Notes: generated by a model from the letters alone, not told the origin. A stretch of DNA of 64,000 nucleotides from Salmonella enterica subsp. enterica serovar Typhimurium str. LT2 (GCF_000006945.2 NC_003197.2:4216001-4280000); one strand, 5' to 3'. Positions 36,113 to 46,215 are shown, numbered from the stretch's first letter. A program made the numbers and translations.

Positions 36113-36771
36113 TATTTTTTCCTCGCCAGTAGGCCAAGCAGCGAAAGCAACACCGGCAATCCGGCAGCCACAAAAGGAACGGCGGCAAGCGACAGCGCGG
36201 CGCCGCTGCAACCACGAATCAATGTGGTGCGGTTTTTAAACGCCGGGATCACCAGCGCCAGTAAGATTGCCGGGAATACGGCATCCAGACCGATGGTTTC
36301 TGGGGCCGGAAGCAGTTTGCCGACACCAGCGCCAATCAGTGTGCCAATCGGCCAGAATAGGGCGACGCCCAGACCGCATAGCCAGTAGGCGGCTTTACGT
36401 TGTTCGGGTGTTTTTTGCGACAGGCCGAACACCACGCTCTCATCATTCATAATATGGCAGCCGAAAAAGCTGGCGGCGCGGGTGCCAACCAAATCGCGCA
36501 CCGTTACGCCAAACGGCACGTGGCGCGCATTCACCAGCAGTCCTGCCGCCGCCGCCGCTAACGGATTGCCGCCGCTGGCAACAATGCCGATAAACATAAA
36601 TTCGGACGCGCCCGCCAGCACAAAAATAGAGAGGACAAACGGCACCCACAGTGGGAAACCGTAGGCCATCGCCAGTGAGCCATAGGACATGCCGACGACG
36701 CCCACGGCCAGGCACACTAAAAATATCGCTTTTATCGTGTCTCCCTTGAGACAGGAAAAATAGTGTTTCAT
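36112..36771 (-). CDS. azlC: AzlC-family permease
   Basis: A 219-residue AzlC-family inner-membrane protein with about five to six helices (FLVCLAVGVVGMSYGSLAMA, VPFVLSIFVLAGASEFMFIG). The conserved AxEF and LVNARHVPFG motifs of the YgaZ/AzlC group are present. With AzlD it likely forms an amino-acid exporter. The substrate is unknown. It is divergent from an XRE-cupin regulator with shared operators between. Confidence 0.92.
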   Translation of the reverse strand: MKHYFSCLKGDTIKAIFLVCLAVGVVGMSYGSLAMAYGFPLWVPFVLSIFVLAGASEFMFIGIVASGGNPLAAAAAGLLVNARHVPFGVTVRDLVGTRAASFFGCHIMNDESVVFGLSQKTPEQRKAAYWLCGLGVALFWPIGTLIGAGVGKLLPAPETIGLDAVFPAILLALVIPAFKNRTTLIRGCSGAALSLAAVPFVAAGLPVLLSLLGLLARKK

Positions 36772-36796
36772 CTTCTTTAGTCATATCGAACGAATT

Positions 36797-36812
36797 TTCA
36801 TTATAATGAACG
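36797..36812. promoter_or_regulatory. Operator candidate 1 of the azlC/regulator region
   Basis: ttcattataatgaacg contains the perfect palindrome TTCATTATAATGAA. A nearly identical copy lies 48 bp away. Both overlap possible -10 elements, so the divergent XRE-cupin protein probably binds them. Confidence 0.65.
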
Positions 36813-36844
36813 GAACAGATTTGCTTTACAAGACGAACATTTCG

Positions 36845-36860
36845 TTCGTTATAGTGAACG
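36845..36860. promoter_or_regulatory. Operator candidate 2 of the azlC/regulator region
   Basis: ttcgttatagtgaacg differs from the first copy at only two positions. Its start lies 12 nt before the regulator ATG, a position suited to autorepression. Confidence 0.65.
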
Positions 36861-36871
36861 TTGGATGCTTT

Positions 36872-37420
36872 ATGACACAACCTATTAGCGTCATTGCCAG
36901 AAGTCTGGTACGCGAACGCCAGCGAACCGGACTGTCGCTGGCGGAGATTGCGCGGCGCGCAGGCATCGCTAAATCTACGCTTTCACAACTGGAAGCAGGG
37001 AACGGCAACCCCAGCCTGGAGACGTTATGGTCGCTATGCGTCGCGCTCGACATTCCCTTTGCCAGGCTGCTGGAGCCGCAGGTACAAAAAACGCAGGTGA
37101 TTCGCCGCGGAGAAGGCACCAAAGTGGTGGCGGAGCAGGCGCATTATCAGGCGATATTACTGGCGGCGTGTCCGCCCGGCGCGCGGCGTGATATCTATCT
37201 GCTGTTGACGCAGCCGGGGGCCGACCGGATCTCTCATCCGCATCCGCCGGGGTCGGTGGAACATATTATTGTTACGCAGGGAAAAGCCCTCGTCGGCTTA
37301 ACCGAGGCGCCGGAAGAGCTGGCGGAGGGCGATTACATTTGTTATCCCGGCGACCAGGCGCATATCTTTAAAGCGCTGGAACCGGATACTCAGGCTATCC
37401 TGGTAGCGGAGCAGAATTGA
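36872..37420 (+). CDS. XRE-family regulator with cupin domain
   Basis: A 182-residue regulator with an N-terminal XRE helix-turn-helix (LSLAEIARRAGIAKSTLSQL) and a C-terminal cupin ligand-binding barrel (HPHPPGSVEHIIVTQGKALV, GDYICYPGDQAHIF). This is the architecture of regulators of amino-acid transport or catabolism. It is likely the regulator of divergent azlCD. The start at 36872 is preferred because the upstream ATG at 36806 would run through the operators. Confidence 0.9.
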   Translation: MTQPISVIARSLVRERQRTGLSLAEIARRAGIAKSTLSQLEAGNGNPSLETLWSLCVALDIPFARLLEPQVQKTQVIRRGEGTKVVAEQAHYQAILLAACPPGARRDIYLLLTQPGADRISHPHPPGSVEHIIVTQGKALVGLTEAPEELAEGDYICYPGDQAHIFKALEPDTQAILVAEQN

Positions 37421-37421
37421 A

Positions 37422-37503
37422 ATTGCCGGATGGCGGCGTAACCGCCTTATCCGGCCGACAAAAAATAAAACCGTAGGCCCGGTAAGCTTGCGCCATCGGG
37501 CAC
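37422..37503. repeat. BIME (two inverted REP units)
   Basis: attgccggatggcggcgtaa...cttatccggcc is followed by an inverted unit ending in gcgccatcgggca, between the convergent XRE-cupin and rhaM genes. Confidence 0.8.
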
Positions 37504-37508
37504 ACGAC

Positions 37509-37823
37509 TTACTGCAGATAGAACACCTCTTTTAGCTCTGCGCTGACCGGGCTGTTATCCGGATTCGCGGGCATAACGTCACGCATATGTTTCCACCAAC
37601 GCTGGCAAACGTCGGTGCTGGCAACGGCGTTCCAGCGCTCCTCGGATTCAATCTCAACGGTGGCGAACAGCAGATTGCGCTCCTGATCGAGATAAATCGC
37701 GTAGTGATGCGCGCCGTGAGATTTTAATACGGCTTCCAGCTCCGGCCAGATTGGGTTATGACGACGCTGATACTCCTCGTGCGCGTCGGCATTTACCTGC
37801 ATCACAAAGGCTTTGCGGATCAT
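37509..37823 (-). CDS. rhaM: L-rhamnose mutarotase
   Basis: A 104-residue ferredoxin-like (dimeric alpha/beta barrel) mutarotase that interconverts alpha and beta L-rhamnose. Conserved segments are [20 protein letters not shown] and [10 protein letters not shown]. The start overlaps the stop of the preceding reductase gene by ATGA. It is the last gene of the rhaBAD operon. Confidence 0.95.
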
Positions 37824-38968
37824 AACGCCTCCAGGTACAGCCCGCGAACTTCATCGCGGCTGGCGGTGCGCGGGTTACACGGCGCGCACGGGTCGGCGAG
37901 GGCTTTATCCAGCCAGCCTTCGATATCTTCTTTTGTGACGCCCAGCTTGCTGAAACCTTCTGGAATGCCGACGCGTTTGCTCAGCGTACGGATAGCGTTA
38001 ATCGCTTCCTGACTTGCGGCTTCGTCAGACATACCGCGCGTCTCTACGCCCATCGCCTGTGCGATACGGGCAAAACGCGCGACGGCGTTCGGACGGTTAA
38101 AGTTCTCGACAATTGGCAGCAGGATAGCGTTGCAGACGCCGTGCGGCAGGTTGTGAGTTGCGCCCGGCTGGTGCGCCAGCGCGTGAACCAGCCCCAAACC
38201 GGCGCTGTTGAACGCCATACCCGCCAGGTACTGGCCGAATGCCATTTGCTCACGGGCTTCGAGGTTATGGCCATCGTCAACCGCTTTCGGTAGCCACAAA
38301 TTGATTAAGCGAATCGCTTCCAGCGCGTTAGCGTCGGTAAGCGGATGCGCGCCAACGGAGACATAGGCTTCCACCGCATGGGTCAGGGCATCCATGCCGG
38401 TTGCGGCGGTCACAGACGCCGGGATTTCCAGCATGACGCTGGCGTCATCCACGGCAATATCCGGGATGATATTCGGGTCGATGATCACCTCTTTGACCTT
38501 ACGGGCAGAGTCGATAATCACCGCGTTGCTGGTCATCTCGGCCGCGGTACCTGCCGTAGTATTAATCGCTACCAGCGGTACGCCGGCGTTTTTCACTTTG
38601 CCGACGCCGGAGTAGGCGGTGGAAGGGCCAGGGTTGGCGGTGAGGATTTTCACCGCTTTTGCGGTATCGATCGGGCTGCCGCCGCCGAAGGCGATAATGT
38701 AGTCACATTCTGCGCTCTGATACGCCGCAAAACCTTTCTGCACCAGCTCTTCTGTCGGGTTTGGGAACACCTCATCAAACAGGTGGTAAGACATTTGATG
38801 TTCATCCAGTGCGCTAAACAGGCTATCCAGCAGGCCCAGCTTTACCAGTTGACCATCGGTAACGATCAGCGCTTTGCCCCATTGCTTATTCGCCACGAGG
38901 TTCACCATATCGGCAATCGCTCCAGCGCCATGCAGGCTAATTTTTGGCAGTGCCAACATAAAGCTCAT
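37820..38968 (-). CDS. Iron-dependent lactaldehyde reductase, FucO-like
   Basis: A 382-residue group III iron alcohol dehydrogenase like FucO. It has [15 protein letters not shown] (NAD binding), and metal-ligand histidines in [12 protein letters not shown] and [16 protein letters not shown]. It should reduce the L-lactaldehyde made by RhaD to 1,2-propanediol, a Salmonella carbon source through pdu. E. coli K-12 has no such gene in its rha operon and uses fucO. The start at 38968 follows AAGGAGAATAGTG. Confidence 0.92.
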
Positions 38969-38997
38969 CACTATTCTCCTTAAAAAAATTCCCTGTT

Positions 38998-39080
38998 GCC
39001 CGATGGCGCTACGCTTATCGGGCCTACGGTAAAATGCGCACCGTCCTGTAGGCCGGATAAGGCAAAGCCGCATCCGGCGT
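38998..39080. repeat. BIME within the rha operon
   Basis: Inverted REP units (gcccgatggcgctacgcttatcgg and gtaggccggataaggcaaag) lie between rhaD and the reductase gene. They may set the relative mRNA stability of the two. Confidence 0.8.
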
Positions 39081-39094
39081 TGAGTTGGGAGGTA

Positions 39095-39922
39095 TCAGTA
39101 CAGCGCTACGGCGCTGGCCAGCGGTGTCACACCAAAACGTTTGCCGAGTGCGACCAGTTCTTCGCGCGTGATGGTCTGCTTCATACCGCCCATCGAATAG
39201 ATTTTGACTAATACCTCAGCGGATTTCTCTGCGGTATCTATCAAACCGAAGGTTTCATCCAGCGTAGGTCCGCTTCCGAACACGCCGTGGAACGGCCACA
39301 GTACCAGCGAATGTTTCTGCATTTCTTGCGCGGTAGCCTGGCCGATTTCATCGGTGCCTGGCACCATCCACGGCAGAATGCCGACACCGTCCGGGAATAC
39401 CACCAGGCATTCGGTGCTGCCTTCCCACAGTTTGCGGGTGATCAGCGCAGTGTTGTTTTCCAGTACGTAGGTGAGGGCGATCAGGTTAGTCGCATGGCAA
39501 TGCATAATGACGCGGTCTTTGCCGTGGGTGGCTTTGATGCGTTCGCAGTGGGAGAGGAAATGCGCCGGGAGTTCAGAGGTGGGTACCGCGTCGTGGGTTA
39601 AGCCCCACAGAATGTGGTAGCCTGCGCCGTCACTGTCGATTTTGACCACGCCTAAATTGGCTGCCGGATCGAGCTGCACGTTGCGGAAGAATTTGCCGGA
39701 ACCGGTAACGATAAACGGCGTATTCGCCAGCAGCGGCATGGGTTGACTTAGCGCGATGTAGCGCGGTTTTTCGTGGAAATTAGCTGCAAACGGTGCGATA
39801 TCGGCTTCATCCAGACGCAGCGTCAGGTTACCGCCATTACGTTCGTCCCACCCTTTCAGCCACGCATCAGACGTGGCTTTAATCATGCCCTGGACGAACC
39901 AGGAATCGGTAATATTTTGCAT
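39095..39922 (-). CDS. rhaD: Rhamnulose-1-phosphate aldolase
   Basis: A 275-residue class II zinc aldolase that cleaves L-rhamnulose-1-phosphate to DHAP and L-lactaldehyde. Visible are [20 protein letters not shown], the zinc-binding HCHATN, and [15 protein letters not shown]. It is third in the rhaB-A-D operon. Confidence 0.97.
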
Positions 39923-39964
39923 GTTCGTGTTCCCATTTATTGCCCGAAGGTTATTCGGGTCTTA

Positions 39965-40049
39965 CGTAGGCCGGATAAGCGCAGCGCCATCCGGCAATCG
40001 TGTTTCATTTATTGCCGGATGGCGACGCGGGCGTCTTATCCGGCCTACA
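39965..40049. repeat. BIME between rhaA and rhaD
   Basis: Two REP units face each other (gtaggccggataagcgcagcgccatccggc and gccggatggcgacgcgggcgtcttatccggcc, in part). Confidence 0.85.
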
Positions 40050-40064
40050 GATCAGGTGTCGCTG

Positions 40065-41324
40065 TCAGCTACGTTTGCTCAGGATCTCTTTTTCATAGAC
40101 GCGAACGCTGTCCAGCCACTGGCTGCCAGCCGGCGTGTCGTGACGCTGGCAATACATTTCCCAGACGGCCTGCCACGGCAGAGATTTTTGCTCTTCCAGC
40201 AGCGCCAGACGCGCGGTGTAATCGCCGCTGGCCTCAAGCTGACGCAGTTGATCTGTGGGTTCCAGCAGAGCGCGCAGCAGCGCTTTTTTCATGTTGCGGG
40301 TACCGATAACCCACGCGGCGACACGGTTGATAGAGGCGTCGAAGAAATCCAGACCGATATGCACACGGTCGAACAGGTTATGACGGACGATTTCGCTGGC
40401 AATTGCCTGGGTTTCATCGTCCAGGAGTACCACGTGGTCGCTATCCCAGCGTACCGGGCGGCTGACGTGCAGCAGCAGCCGTGGCACATAGAGCATGGCG
40501 GCGGAAATTTTGTCGGAAATCACTTCAGTGGGATGGAAGTGGCCCGCATCCAGGCACAGCGCGGTCTGACGGCTGGTGGCGTAGCCCATGTAGAACTCAT
40601 TGGAGCCGACGGTGTAGCTTTCCGCGCCGATGCCAAACAGTTTGCTCTCAACGGCGTCGATGTGGTGCGCCGGGTCGAATTTCTCGCTAATGACCTCATC
40701 CAGCGCTTCCAGCAGGCGCTGGCGCGGGGCTAAACGGTCGACGGTAATGTCTTTCATGCCGTCCGGAATCCAGATGTTCATCACCGACGGCGTACCGAGC
40801 TGCTCACCAAAGTATGCCGAGACGCGGCGGCTGGCTTTGCAGTGATCGATCCAGAACTGGCGAATTTTCGCGTCTGGATGAGAGAGGGTAAAACCGTCAG
40901 CGCTCAGTGGATGAGAAAAACAGGTGGGGTTGAAATCCAGCCCCAGCCGGTTCGCTTTCGCCCACTCCACCCAGTTTTTAAAATGCTCCGGTTTGATCTG
41001 GTCGCGAGCAACCGGCGTATCCGACTCAAGGTAAATGGCGTGTAGGTTCAGCCGTTTTGGGCCTGGGATCAGACGCAGCGCCTGTTCCAGATCGGCGCGC
41101 AGTTCGGTGGCGTTACGCGCTTTGCCCGGATAGTTGCCGGTCGATTGAATTCCGCCCGTCAGCGAACCTTCCGGGTTCTCGAATCCGGCAACATCGTCGC
41201 CCTGCCAGCAGTGCATGGAAACCGGCAGGCGATCGAGCTGGCGCAGCGCCTCCTCGACATCAATACCTACTGCGGCGAAACGTTGTTTTGCCAGTTCCCA
41301 GGCTTGTTCCAGTTGAGTGGTCAT
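40065..41324 (-). CDS. rhaA: L-rhamnose isomerase
   Basis: A 419-residue TIM-barrel isomerase that converts L-rhamnose to L-rhamnulose. Metal and substrate residues lie in LDFNPTCFSHPL, CLDAGHFHPTE and VRWDSDHVV. The start at 41324 (MTTQLEQAWEL) overlaps the rhaB stop as ATGA, with AAAGGAG upstream. Confidence 0.97.
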   Translation of the reverse strand: MTTQLEQAWELAKQRFAAVGIDVEEALRQLDRLPVSMHCWQGDDVAGFENPEGSLTGGIQSTGNYPGKARNATELRADLEQALRLIPGPKRLNLHAIYLESDTPVARDQIKPEHFKNWVEWAKANRLGLDFNPTCFSHPLSADGFTLSHPDAKIRQFWIDHCKASRRVSAYFGEQLGTPSVMNIWIPDGMKDITVDRLAPRQRLLEALDEVISEKFDPAHHIDAVESKLFGIGAESYTVGSNEFYMGYATSRQTALCLDAGHFHPTEVISDKISAAMLYVPRLLLHVSRPVRWDSDHVVLLDDETQAIASEIVRHNLFDRVHIGLDFFDASINRVAAWVIGTRNMKKALLRALLEPTDQLRQLEASGDYTARLALLEEQKSLPWQAVWEMYCQRHDTPAGSQWLDSVRVYEKEILSKRS

Positions 41325-42790
41325 GCGCAAAGCTCCTTTGTCTGTCGTTTGGGTTGAAACTGCGCAACGTGGCGGGCAATTTCACTATCAGGATTAGGGA
41401 TATAGGTTGTCAGGTCGTAGTTAGCGCTGACGACCTGACGGAAGTCATCGACGTTGTTTAATTCGTCGAGGGTCATAAGCTGAATACCAATATTGCCAAG
41501 GGTGGAGGCTTCAACCGGCCCGGCCATCACGCGAATGCCACATGCATCGGCGCACAACTGGTTGAGTAGCGAGTTTTGGCATCCGCCGCCGACAATATGC
41601 AGTTGGGTAAATTTTTCGCCGCGCAGATTTGCCTGTTCGTGCAGAATGTCGGCATACAACAGCGCCAGACTGTCGAAAATGCAGCGCGCCAGTTCGGCAT
41701 CGCTGACGGGAACGGGCTGGTCGGTCTCGCGACAGGCTGCCTGGATTTCAGCGCGCATATCGTCAGGATTGATAAAGCGATCGTCATTCGGGTTAATCAG
41801 GAAACGGCAGGCCGGCAGCGCTTCTGTTTGGGCGATAAGCGCAGGCAGATCGGTAATGCGCCGTTCTTTCAGCACACGCTGGAGCAGCCACAAACCCATA
41901 ATGTTTTTCAGTACCCGATAACGCCCTTCCGCGCCGCCTTCGTTGGTGATATTGGCGGCCAGCGCCTCATCAGTGGTGTAGGGCATTTTGCTTTCAAAAC
42001 CCATCAATGACCAGGTGCCTGAAGACAGGTAAGCGCTATGTTTATTTGCCAGCGGAGAGGCAATAACGGCGCTGGCGGTATCGTGGCTGGCGACGGCTAC
42101 CACCGGAATACGGTTGCCCTGCGGGCAAATCCAGTCGCCGATAACATTGCCAGGGTGCGAGGGGCGACCGAACCAGCTCTTTTTCGCGCCAGTCCACGCC
42201 AGCAGGGTATCGTCCCAGTCATCGGTATTGATATTGACCAACTGGGTGGTCGTGGCGTTGGTGTATTCCCAGTTCATTTCACCGGTCAGGCGGTAGCTGA
42301 AATAATCGGGCATCAGCAGCGCATGAGCGACCTGCGCCGTTAACTCAGGCTGTTGTTTCGTCAGCGCGCGTAGCTGATAGATGGTGTTAAACGGCAGAAA
42401 CTGAATCCCGCTGCGGCGATAGATTTCGCTTTTGCCGATCTGGACCAGCGCTTGCGGCATGATGCCCGTGGTACGGTTATCGCGGTAGGAGACCGGCAGG
42501 CCGACACGCTGACCTTGTTTATCCAGCAGGACATAATCGACGCCCCAGGTGTCGATGCCGATGCTGTCGATAAGAATGCCTTCATTGCAGACTTTCTTCA
42601 GACCAAGACGGATATCCTTTTCCAGACTGTCGATGTCCCAGGTGTCAAACCCGTCTGTTTTTTGTAGGCAGTTCACAAAACGGTGAATTTCACGTAGCGT
42701 CAGGGTACGGTGTTTGCTGTCGTAACGCGCCAGCATCACGCGCCCGCTGGATGCGCCGAGATCAACCGCGACACAATGGCGAAAAGTCAT
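41321..42790 (-). CDS. rhaB: Rhamnulokinase
   Basis: A 489-residue FGGY-family kinase that phosphorylates L-rhamnulose at C1. N-terminal phosphate loop VAVDLGASSGRV, VVAVASHDTASAV and the C-terminal VGGGCQNSLLNQL are present. The start at 42790 follows AAGGACCTGATT and gives the family length; a longer frame adds ten residues without support. Confidence 0.97.
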   Translation of the reverse strand: MTFRHCVAVDLGASSGRVMLARYDSKHRTLTLREIHRFVNCLQKTDGFDTWDIDSLEKDIRLGLKKVCNEGILIDSIGIDTWGVDYVLLDKQGQRVGLPVSYRDNRTTGIMPQALVQIGKSEIYRRSGIQFLPFNTIYQLRALTKQQPELTAQVAHALLMPDYFSYRLTGEMNWEYTNATTTQLVNINTDDWDDTLLAWTGAKKSWFGRPSHPGNVIGDWICPQGNRIPVVAVASHDTASAVIASPLANKHSAYLSSGTWSLMGFESKMPYTTDEALAANITNEGGAEGRYRVLKNIMGLWLLQRVLKERRITDLPALIAQTEALPACRFLINPNDDRFINPDDMRAEIQAACRETDQPVPVSDAELARCIFDSLALLYADILHEQANLRGEKFTQLHIVGGGCQNSLLNQLCADACGIRVMAGPVEASTLGNIGIQLMTLDELNNVDDFRQVVSANYDLTTYIPNPDSEIARHVAQFQPKRQTKELCA

Positions 42791-42820
42791 AATCAGGTCC
42801 TTCTTAGAGTCATTGCGCAC

Positions 42821-42826
42821 AGTCTA
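42821..42826 (-). promoter_or_regulatory. rhaBAD -10 element
   Basis: TAGACT on the minus strand, about 31 nt before the rhaB ATG, corresponds to the known rhaBAD -10. It predicts a start near 42814. Confidence 0.7.
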
Positions 42827-42859
42827 AAAAAGCCCTCAAAGACCTACCTTCTCGTTACT

Positions 42860-42893
42860 GACAGGAAAATGAGCCGCTGGCAACAAGGCAAAG
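42860..42893. promoter_or_regulatory. RhaS operator of rhaBAD
   Basis: This segment (gacaggaaaatgag...gctggcaacaaggcaaag) corresponds to the RhaS-binding half-sites upstream of rhaBAD. It recurs with the same spacing upstream of rhaT (46182-46215). Confidence 0.8.
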
Positions 42894-42898
42894 ATGAA

Positions 42899-42914
42899 CG
42901 TGATAGCGTTCACA
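42899..42914. promoter_or_regulatory. CRP site of the rhaB-rhaS region
   Basis: cgtgatagcgttcaca matches the CRP consensus in nine of ten arm bases. Its centre is at about -92.5 from the predicted rhaBAD start, as described for E. coli. Confidence 0.85.
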
Positions 42915-43077
42915 GTTTCTACTAATAGGCCGGTGTGATGTCGTCCGCATTTCCCGCTTTTTCCCGCCTTTTCTTGAAAAAAAGACCATGTTTGCGCGCT
43001 TTAGCGTCAAAAATTTAAGGTGAGGCCGATAACCCTTAATTACTATTCGGACATGTTGAATTCAGGAGGAAGCAACC

Positions 43078-43914
43078 ATGACCGTACTGCATAGCGTGGA
43101 TTTTTTTCCATCAGGTAAAGCGCCCGTGGCGATTGAACCTCGTCTGCCGCAAGCCGCTTTCCCTGAACATCATCATGATTTTCATGAAATCGTGATTGTG
43201 GAACACGGTACGGGCATTCATGTATTCAACGGGCAGCCGTATACCATCAGCGGCGGTACCGTGTGTTTTGTTCGCGATCACGACCGGCATTTATATGAAC
43301 ATACCGACAACCTATGCCTGACGAATGTACTGTGGCGTTCACCGGACGCCTTCCAGTTCCTGGCGGGGTTGGATCAATTGCTGCCGCAGGAGCAGGATGG
43401 TTACTATCCTTCTCACTGGCGGGTGAATCAGAGTGTGTTGCAGCAGGTGCGCCAGTTGGTCGGTCTGATGGAGCGCGCCGGAGACGGCATGGATGCGCCT
43501 GCCGTGGCGAATCGCGAAATTTTGTTTATGCAACTACTGGTGTTGTTACGCCGCAGTAGCCTGATGGAAGGCGCGACCAATAACGACGCCAAACTCAACC
43601 AACTGATGGCATGGCTGGAAGACCATTTTGCGGAGGAGGTCTGCTGGGAGGCGGTAGCTGAACAGTTTTCGCTGTCGCTACGCACGCTGCATCGTCAGCT
43701 TAAACAGCATACCGGGCTGACGCCGCAACGTTACCTTAATCGCCTGCGTTTGATCAAAGCCCGGCATTTATTGCGCCATAGCGATCATAGCGTGACAGAA
43801 ATCGCGTACCGCTGCGGTTTTGGCGACAGTAACCACTTTTCGACTCTGTTTCGCCGAGAATTTAACTGGTCGCCGCGGGATATCCGTCAGGGACGCGATG
43901 CGATAATCCAGTAA
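43078..43914 (+). CDS. rhaS: Rhamnose-responsive activator RhaS
   Basis: A 278-residue AraC-family activator of rhaBAD and rhaT. It has an N-terminal cupin that binds rhamnose ([19 protein letters not shown]) and two C-terminal helix-turn-helices ([40 protein letters not shown]). Ribosome site AGGAGGAAG is upstream. It is followed by rhaR. Confidence 0.96.
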
Positions 43915-43969
43915 CGCGAACGCTATCAACGTTTTCGTCGCCAATATGCTGATAATTATACCCTTTAAT

Positions 43970-44044
43970 ACCGGATGGCGGCTGCGCCTTACCTGGCCTA
44001 CGGCGGCGAGCGGTAGACAGAATAAGCGTAGCGCCATCCGGCAA
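43970..44044. repeat. BIME between rhaS and rhaR
   Basis: Inverted REP units (taccggatggcggctgcgcc and gtagcgccatccggcaa) separate the two regulators within what is one operon in E. coli. Confidence 0.8.
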
Positions 44045-44066
44045 GCATTCAACATGAGGTGCTGCG

Positions 44067-44915
44067 GTGGCAAATCAGTTAATCCTTTTGAAAAAAGATT
44101 TTTTTACTGATGAGCAGCAGGCCGTTACGGTTGCCGATCGCTATCCACAGGATGTTTTTGCGGAACATACGCATGAGTTTTGTGAACTGGTGATGGTCTG
44201 GCGGGGCAATGGCCTACACGTTCTTAATGAGCGCCCATACAGAATTACCCGCGGCGATCTGTTTTACATTCGTGCTGAAGACAAACACTCCTATACTTCC
44301 GTTAACGATCTGGTGCTGCAAAATATTATTTACTGCCCGGAGCGTTTGAAACTCAATGTAAACTGGCAGGCGATGATTCCCGGCTTTCAGGGAGCGCAGT
44401 GGCATCCTCACTGGCGGCTGGGCAGTATGGGAATGAATCAGGCGCGGCAGGTCATTAACCAGCTTGAACATGAGAGTAATGGACGCGATCCGCTGGCGAA
44501 TGAGATGGCGGAATTGCTGTTTGGTCAACTGGTGATGACGTTAAAACGGCATCGCTACGCGACCGACGATCTTCCGGCAACCTCCCGAGAAACCCTGTTG
44601 GATAAATTAATTACCGCTTTGGCTAATAGCCTTGAGTGTCCCTTTGCGCTGGATGCGTTTTGCCAGCAGGAACAATGCAGCGAACGGGTGCTGCGGCAGC
44701 AGTTTCGCGCCCAAACCGGGATGACGATTAATCAATATTTACGCCAGGTCCGTATTTGCCACGCGCAGTATCTGCTTCAGCATAGCCCGCTGATGATTAG
44801 CGAGATTTCGATGCAGTGCGGTTTTGAAGATAGTAATTATTTTTCAGTGGTGTTCACGCGGGAAACCGGGATGACGCCGAGCCAATGGCGTCATCTCAGT
44901 AATCAAAGCGATTAA
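44067..44915 (+). CDS. rhaR: Rhamnose-responsive activator RhaR
   Basis: A 282-residue AraC-family protein that activates rhaSR in response to rhamnose. It has a cupin domain ([20 protein letters not shown]) and two helix-turn-helices ([40 protein letters not shown]). The GTG start at 44067 follows GAGGTG. Its 3' end overlaps convergent rhaT by 4 nt. Confidence 0.95.
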
Positions 44916-45946
44916 CTGGCCATGCCTAAACCGACAATATTCGCCGCGATAATAATTACCACGCAGCCGAGGCTTAATACAGCAACGGGACGGCGGCCAG
45001 CATTTTTCCACTCTTTTAGCACCAGACCGACAAGCCCCCCGCACAGCACATAGAAGCTCATGTGCAGCATCCAGCTCATGTAGTCATATTGCGCTGGAAT
45101 GCGCGCGTGACCCCAGGCATAGAAAAAGAACTGCAAATACCACATCAGACCGCCAAGCGCGGACAGCAGAATATTGCTGATAATCAACGGTCTTGCCAGC
45201 GAGAAGTCGGCTTTTATCGACAGATTTTGTACTTTTGCCAGGCGGATAAAACAGAAACCGAGGTTCACCAGCGCGCCGCCGCCCATAATCACCACGTAAC
45301 TCGGCAGCGCGACATAGAGCGGGTCAACGCCAAGCGCGGCAGCAGCTTCATGCATCGGTTTCGCGGCGTTCATGGCAAAAGACATTCCCGCCGAGAAAAT
45401 ACCGCACATCACTGCCAGCAGAAGCCCTTTCTTCAGATTGAACTCCTCCGCTTTAATGCCCATTTTGCGTTCTTTTAACTGTCCGGCGCGCGTCACAATC
45501 CCGACGCCGATCAGCGCGACAAAAACGCCAAGTAGCGTCATGCGTCCCCCTTCGGTATGAATTAACACATCGAAGTTACCGTTGATGATAGGCGTCATCA
45601 GCGTGCCGACGATAAGCGTAATGCCGATAGCGATGCCGATACCCATCGACATGCCGAGATAACGCATGGTCAGGCCGTAGTTAATATTGCCGATGCCCCA
45701 CATGGCGCCGAACAGAAAAACCGGTAAAAGGGTGGAGAGGTTAAACTGCCCATAATAGGCCCAGAAATCAGGCAGTAACAGAGCGCTAATTGTCCACGGC
45801 AGAATAAGCCATGAGACGATGCCGCCCACTGACCACATGGTTTCCCATGACCACTGTTTCACTTGCTTGAACGGGGCATAGAAGCAGGCTGCACTGGCCG
45901 CCCCTATCAAATGCCAGAAAATACCCATCGTAATCGCGTTACTCAT
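44912..45946 (-). CDS. rhaT: L-rhamnose-proton symporter
   Basis: A 344-residue inner-membrane permease with ten transmembrane segments that imports L-rhamnose with a proton. The N-terminus [20 protein letters not shown] matches the family. Ribosome site GAGGAACATGTC precedes the ATG. It is separately transcribed, with a RhaS-like operator about 240-270 bp upstream. Confidence 0.97.
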
Positions 45947-46181
45947 GACATGTTCCTCATTATTTTTTATGGACGGGATACCCCTTCCGTTTGCATGAGT
46001 TTAAAAATTACGCAGCCTGGTAACCTTATAACGATTGCCGCCGTTGGGTGTATTCTGGCAATCAGCACGTTAATGAAGTGATTAACTTCACGTTTTAAAA
46101 AAGTCGGAGCGCATCGTGACCGTCTGGATGTTATTTAAATCAGTGGGTAATATTTGTTTTCTAAAATACCTTCATCATAAC

Positions 46182-46215
46182 GACACGAAACGACTTAGCT
46201 GGCAACAATGCAAAG
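46182..46215. promoter_or_regulatory. RhaS-like operator of rhaT
   Basis: gacacgaaacgact...agctggcaacaatgcaaag aligns without gaps to the rhaBAD operator at 42860-42893. The block GCTGGCAACAA-GCAAAG is kept, which supports RhaS control of rhaT. Confidence 0.75.
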
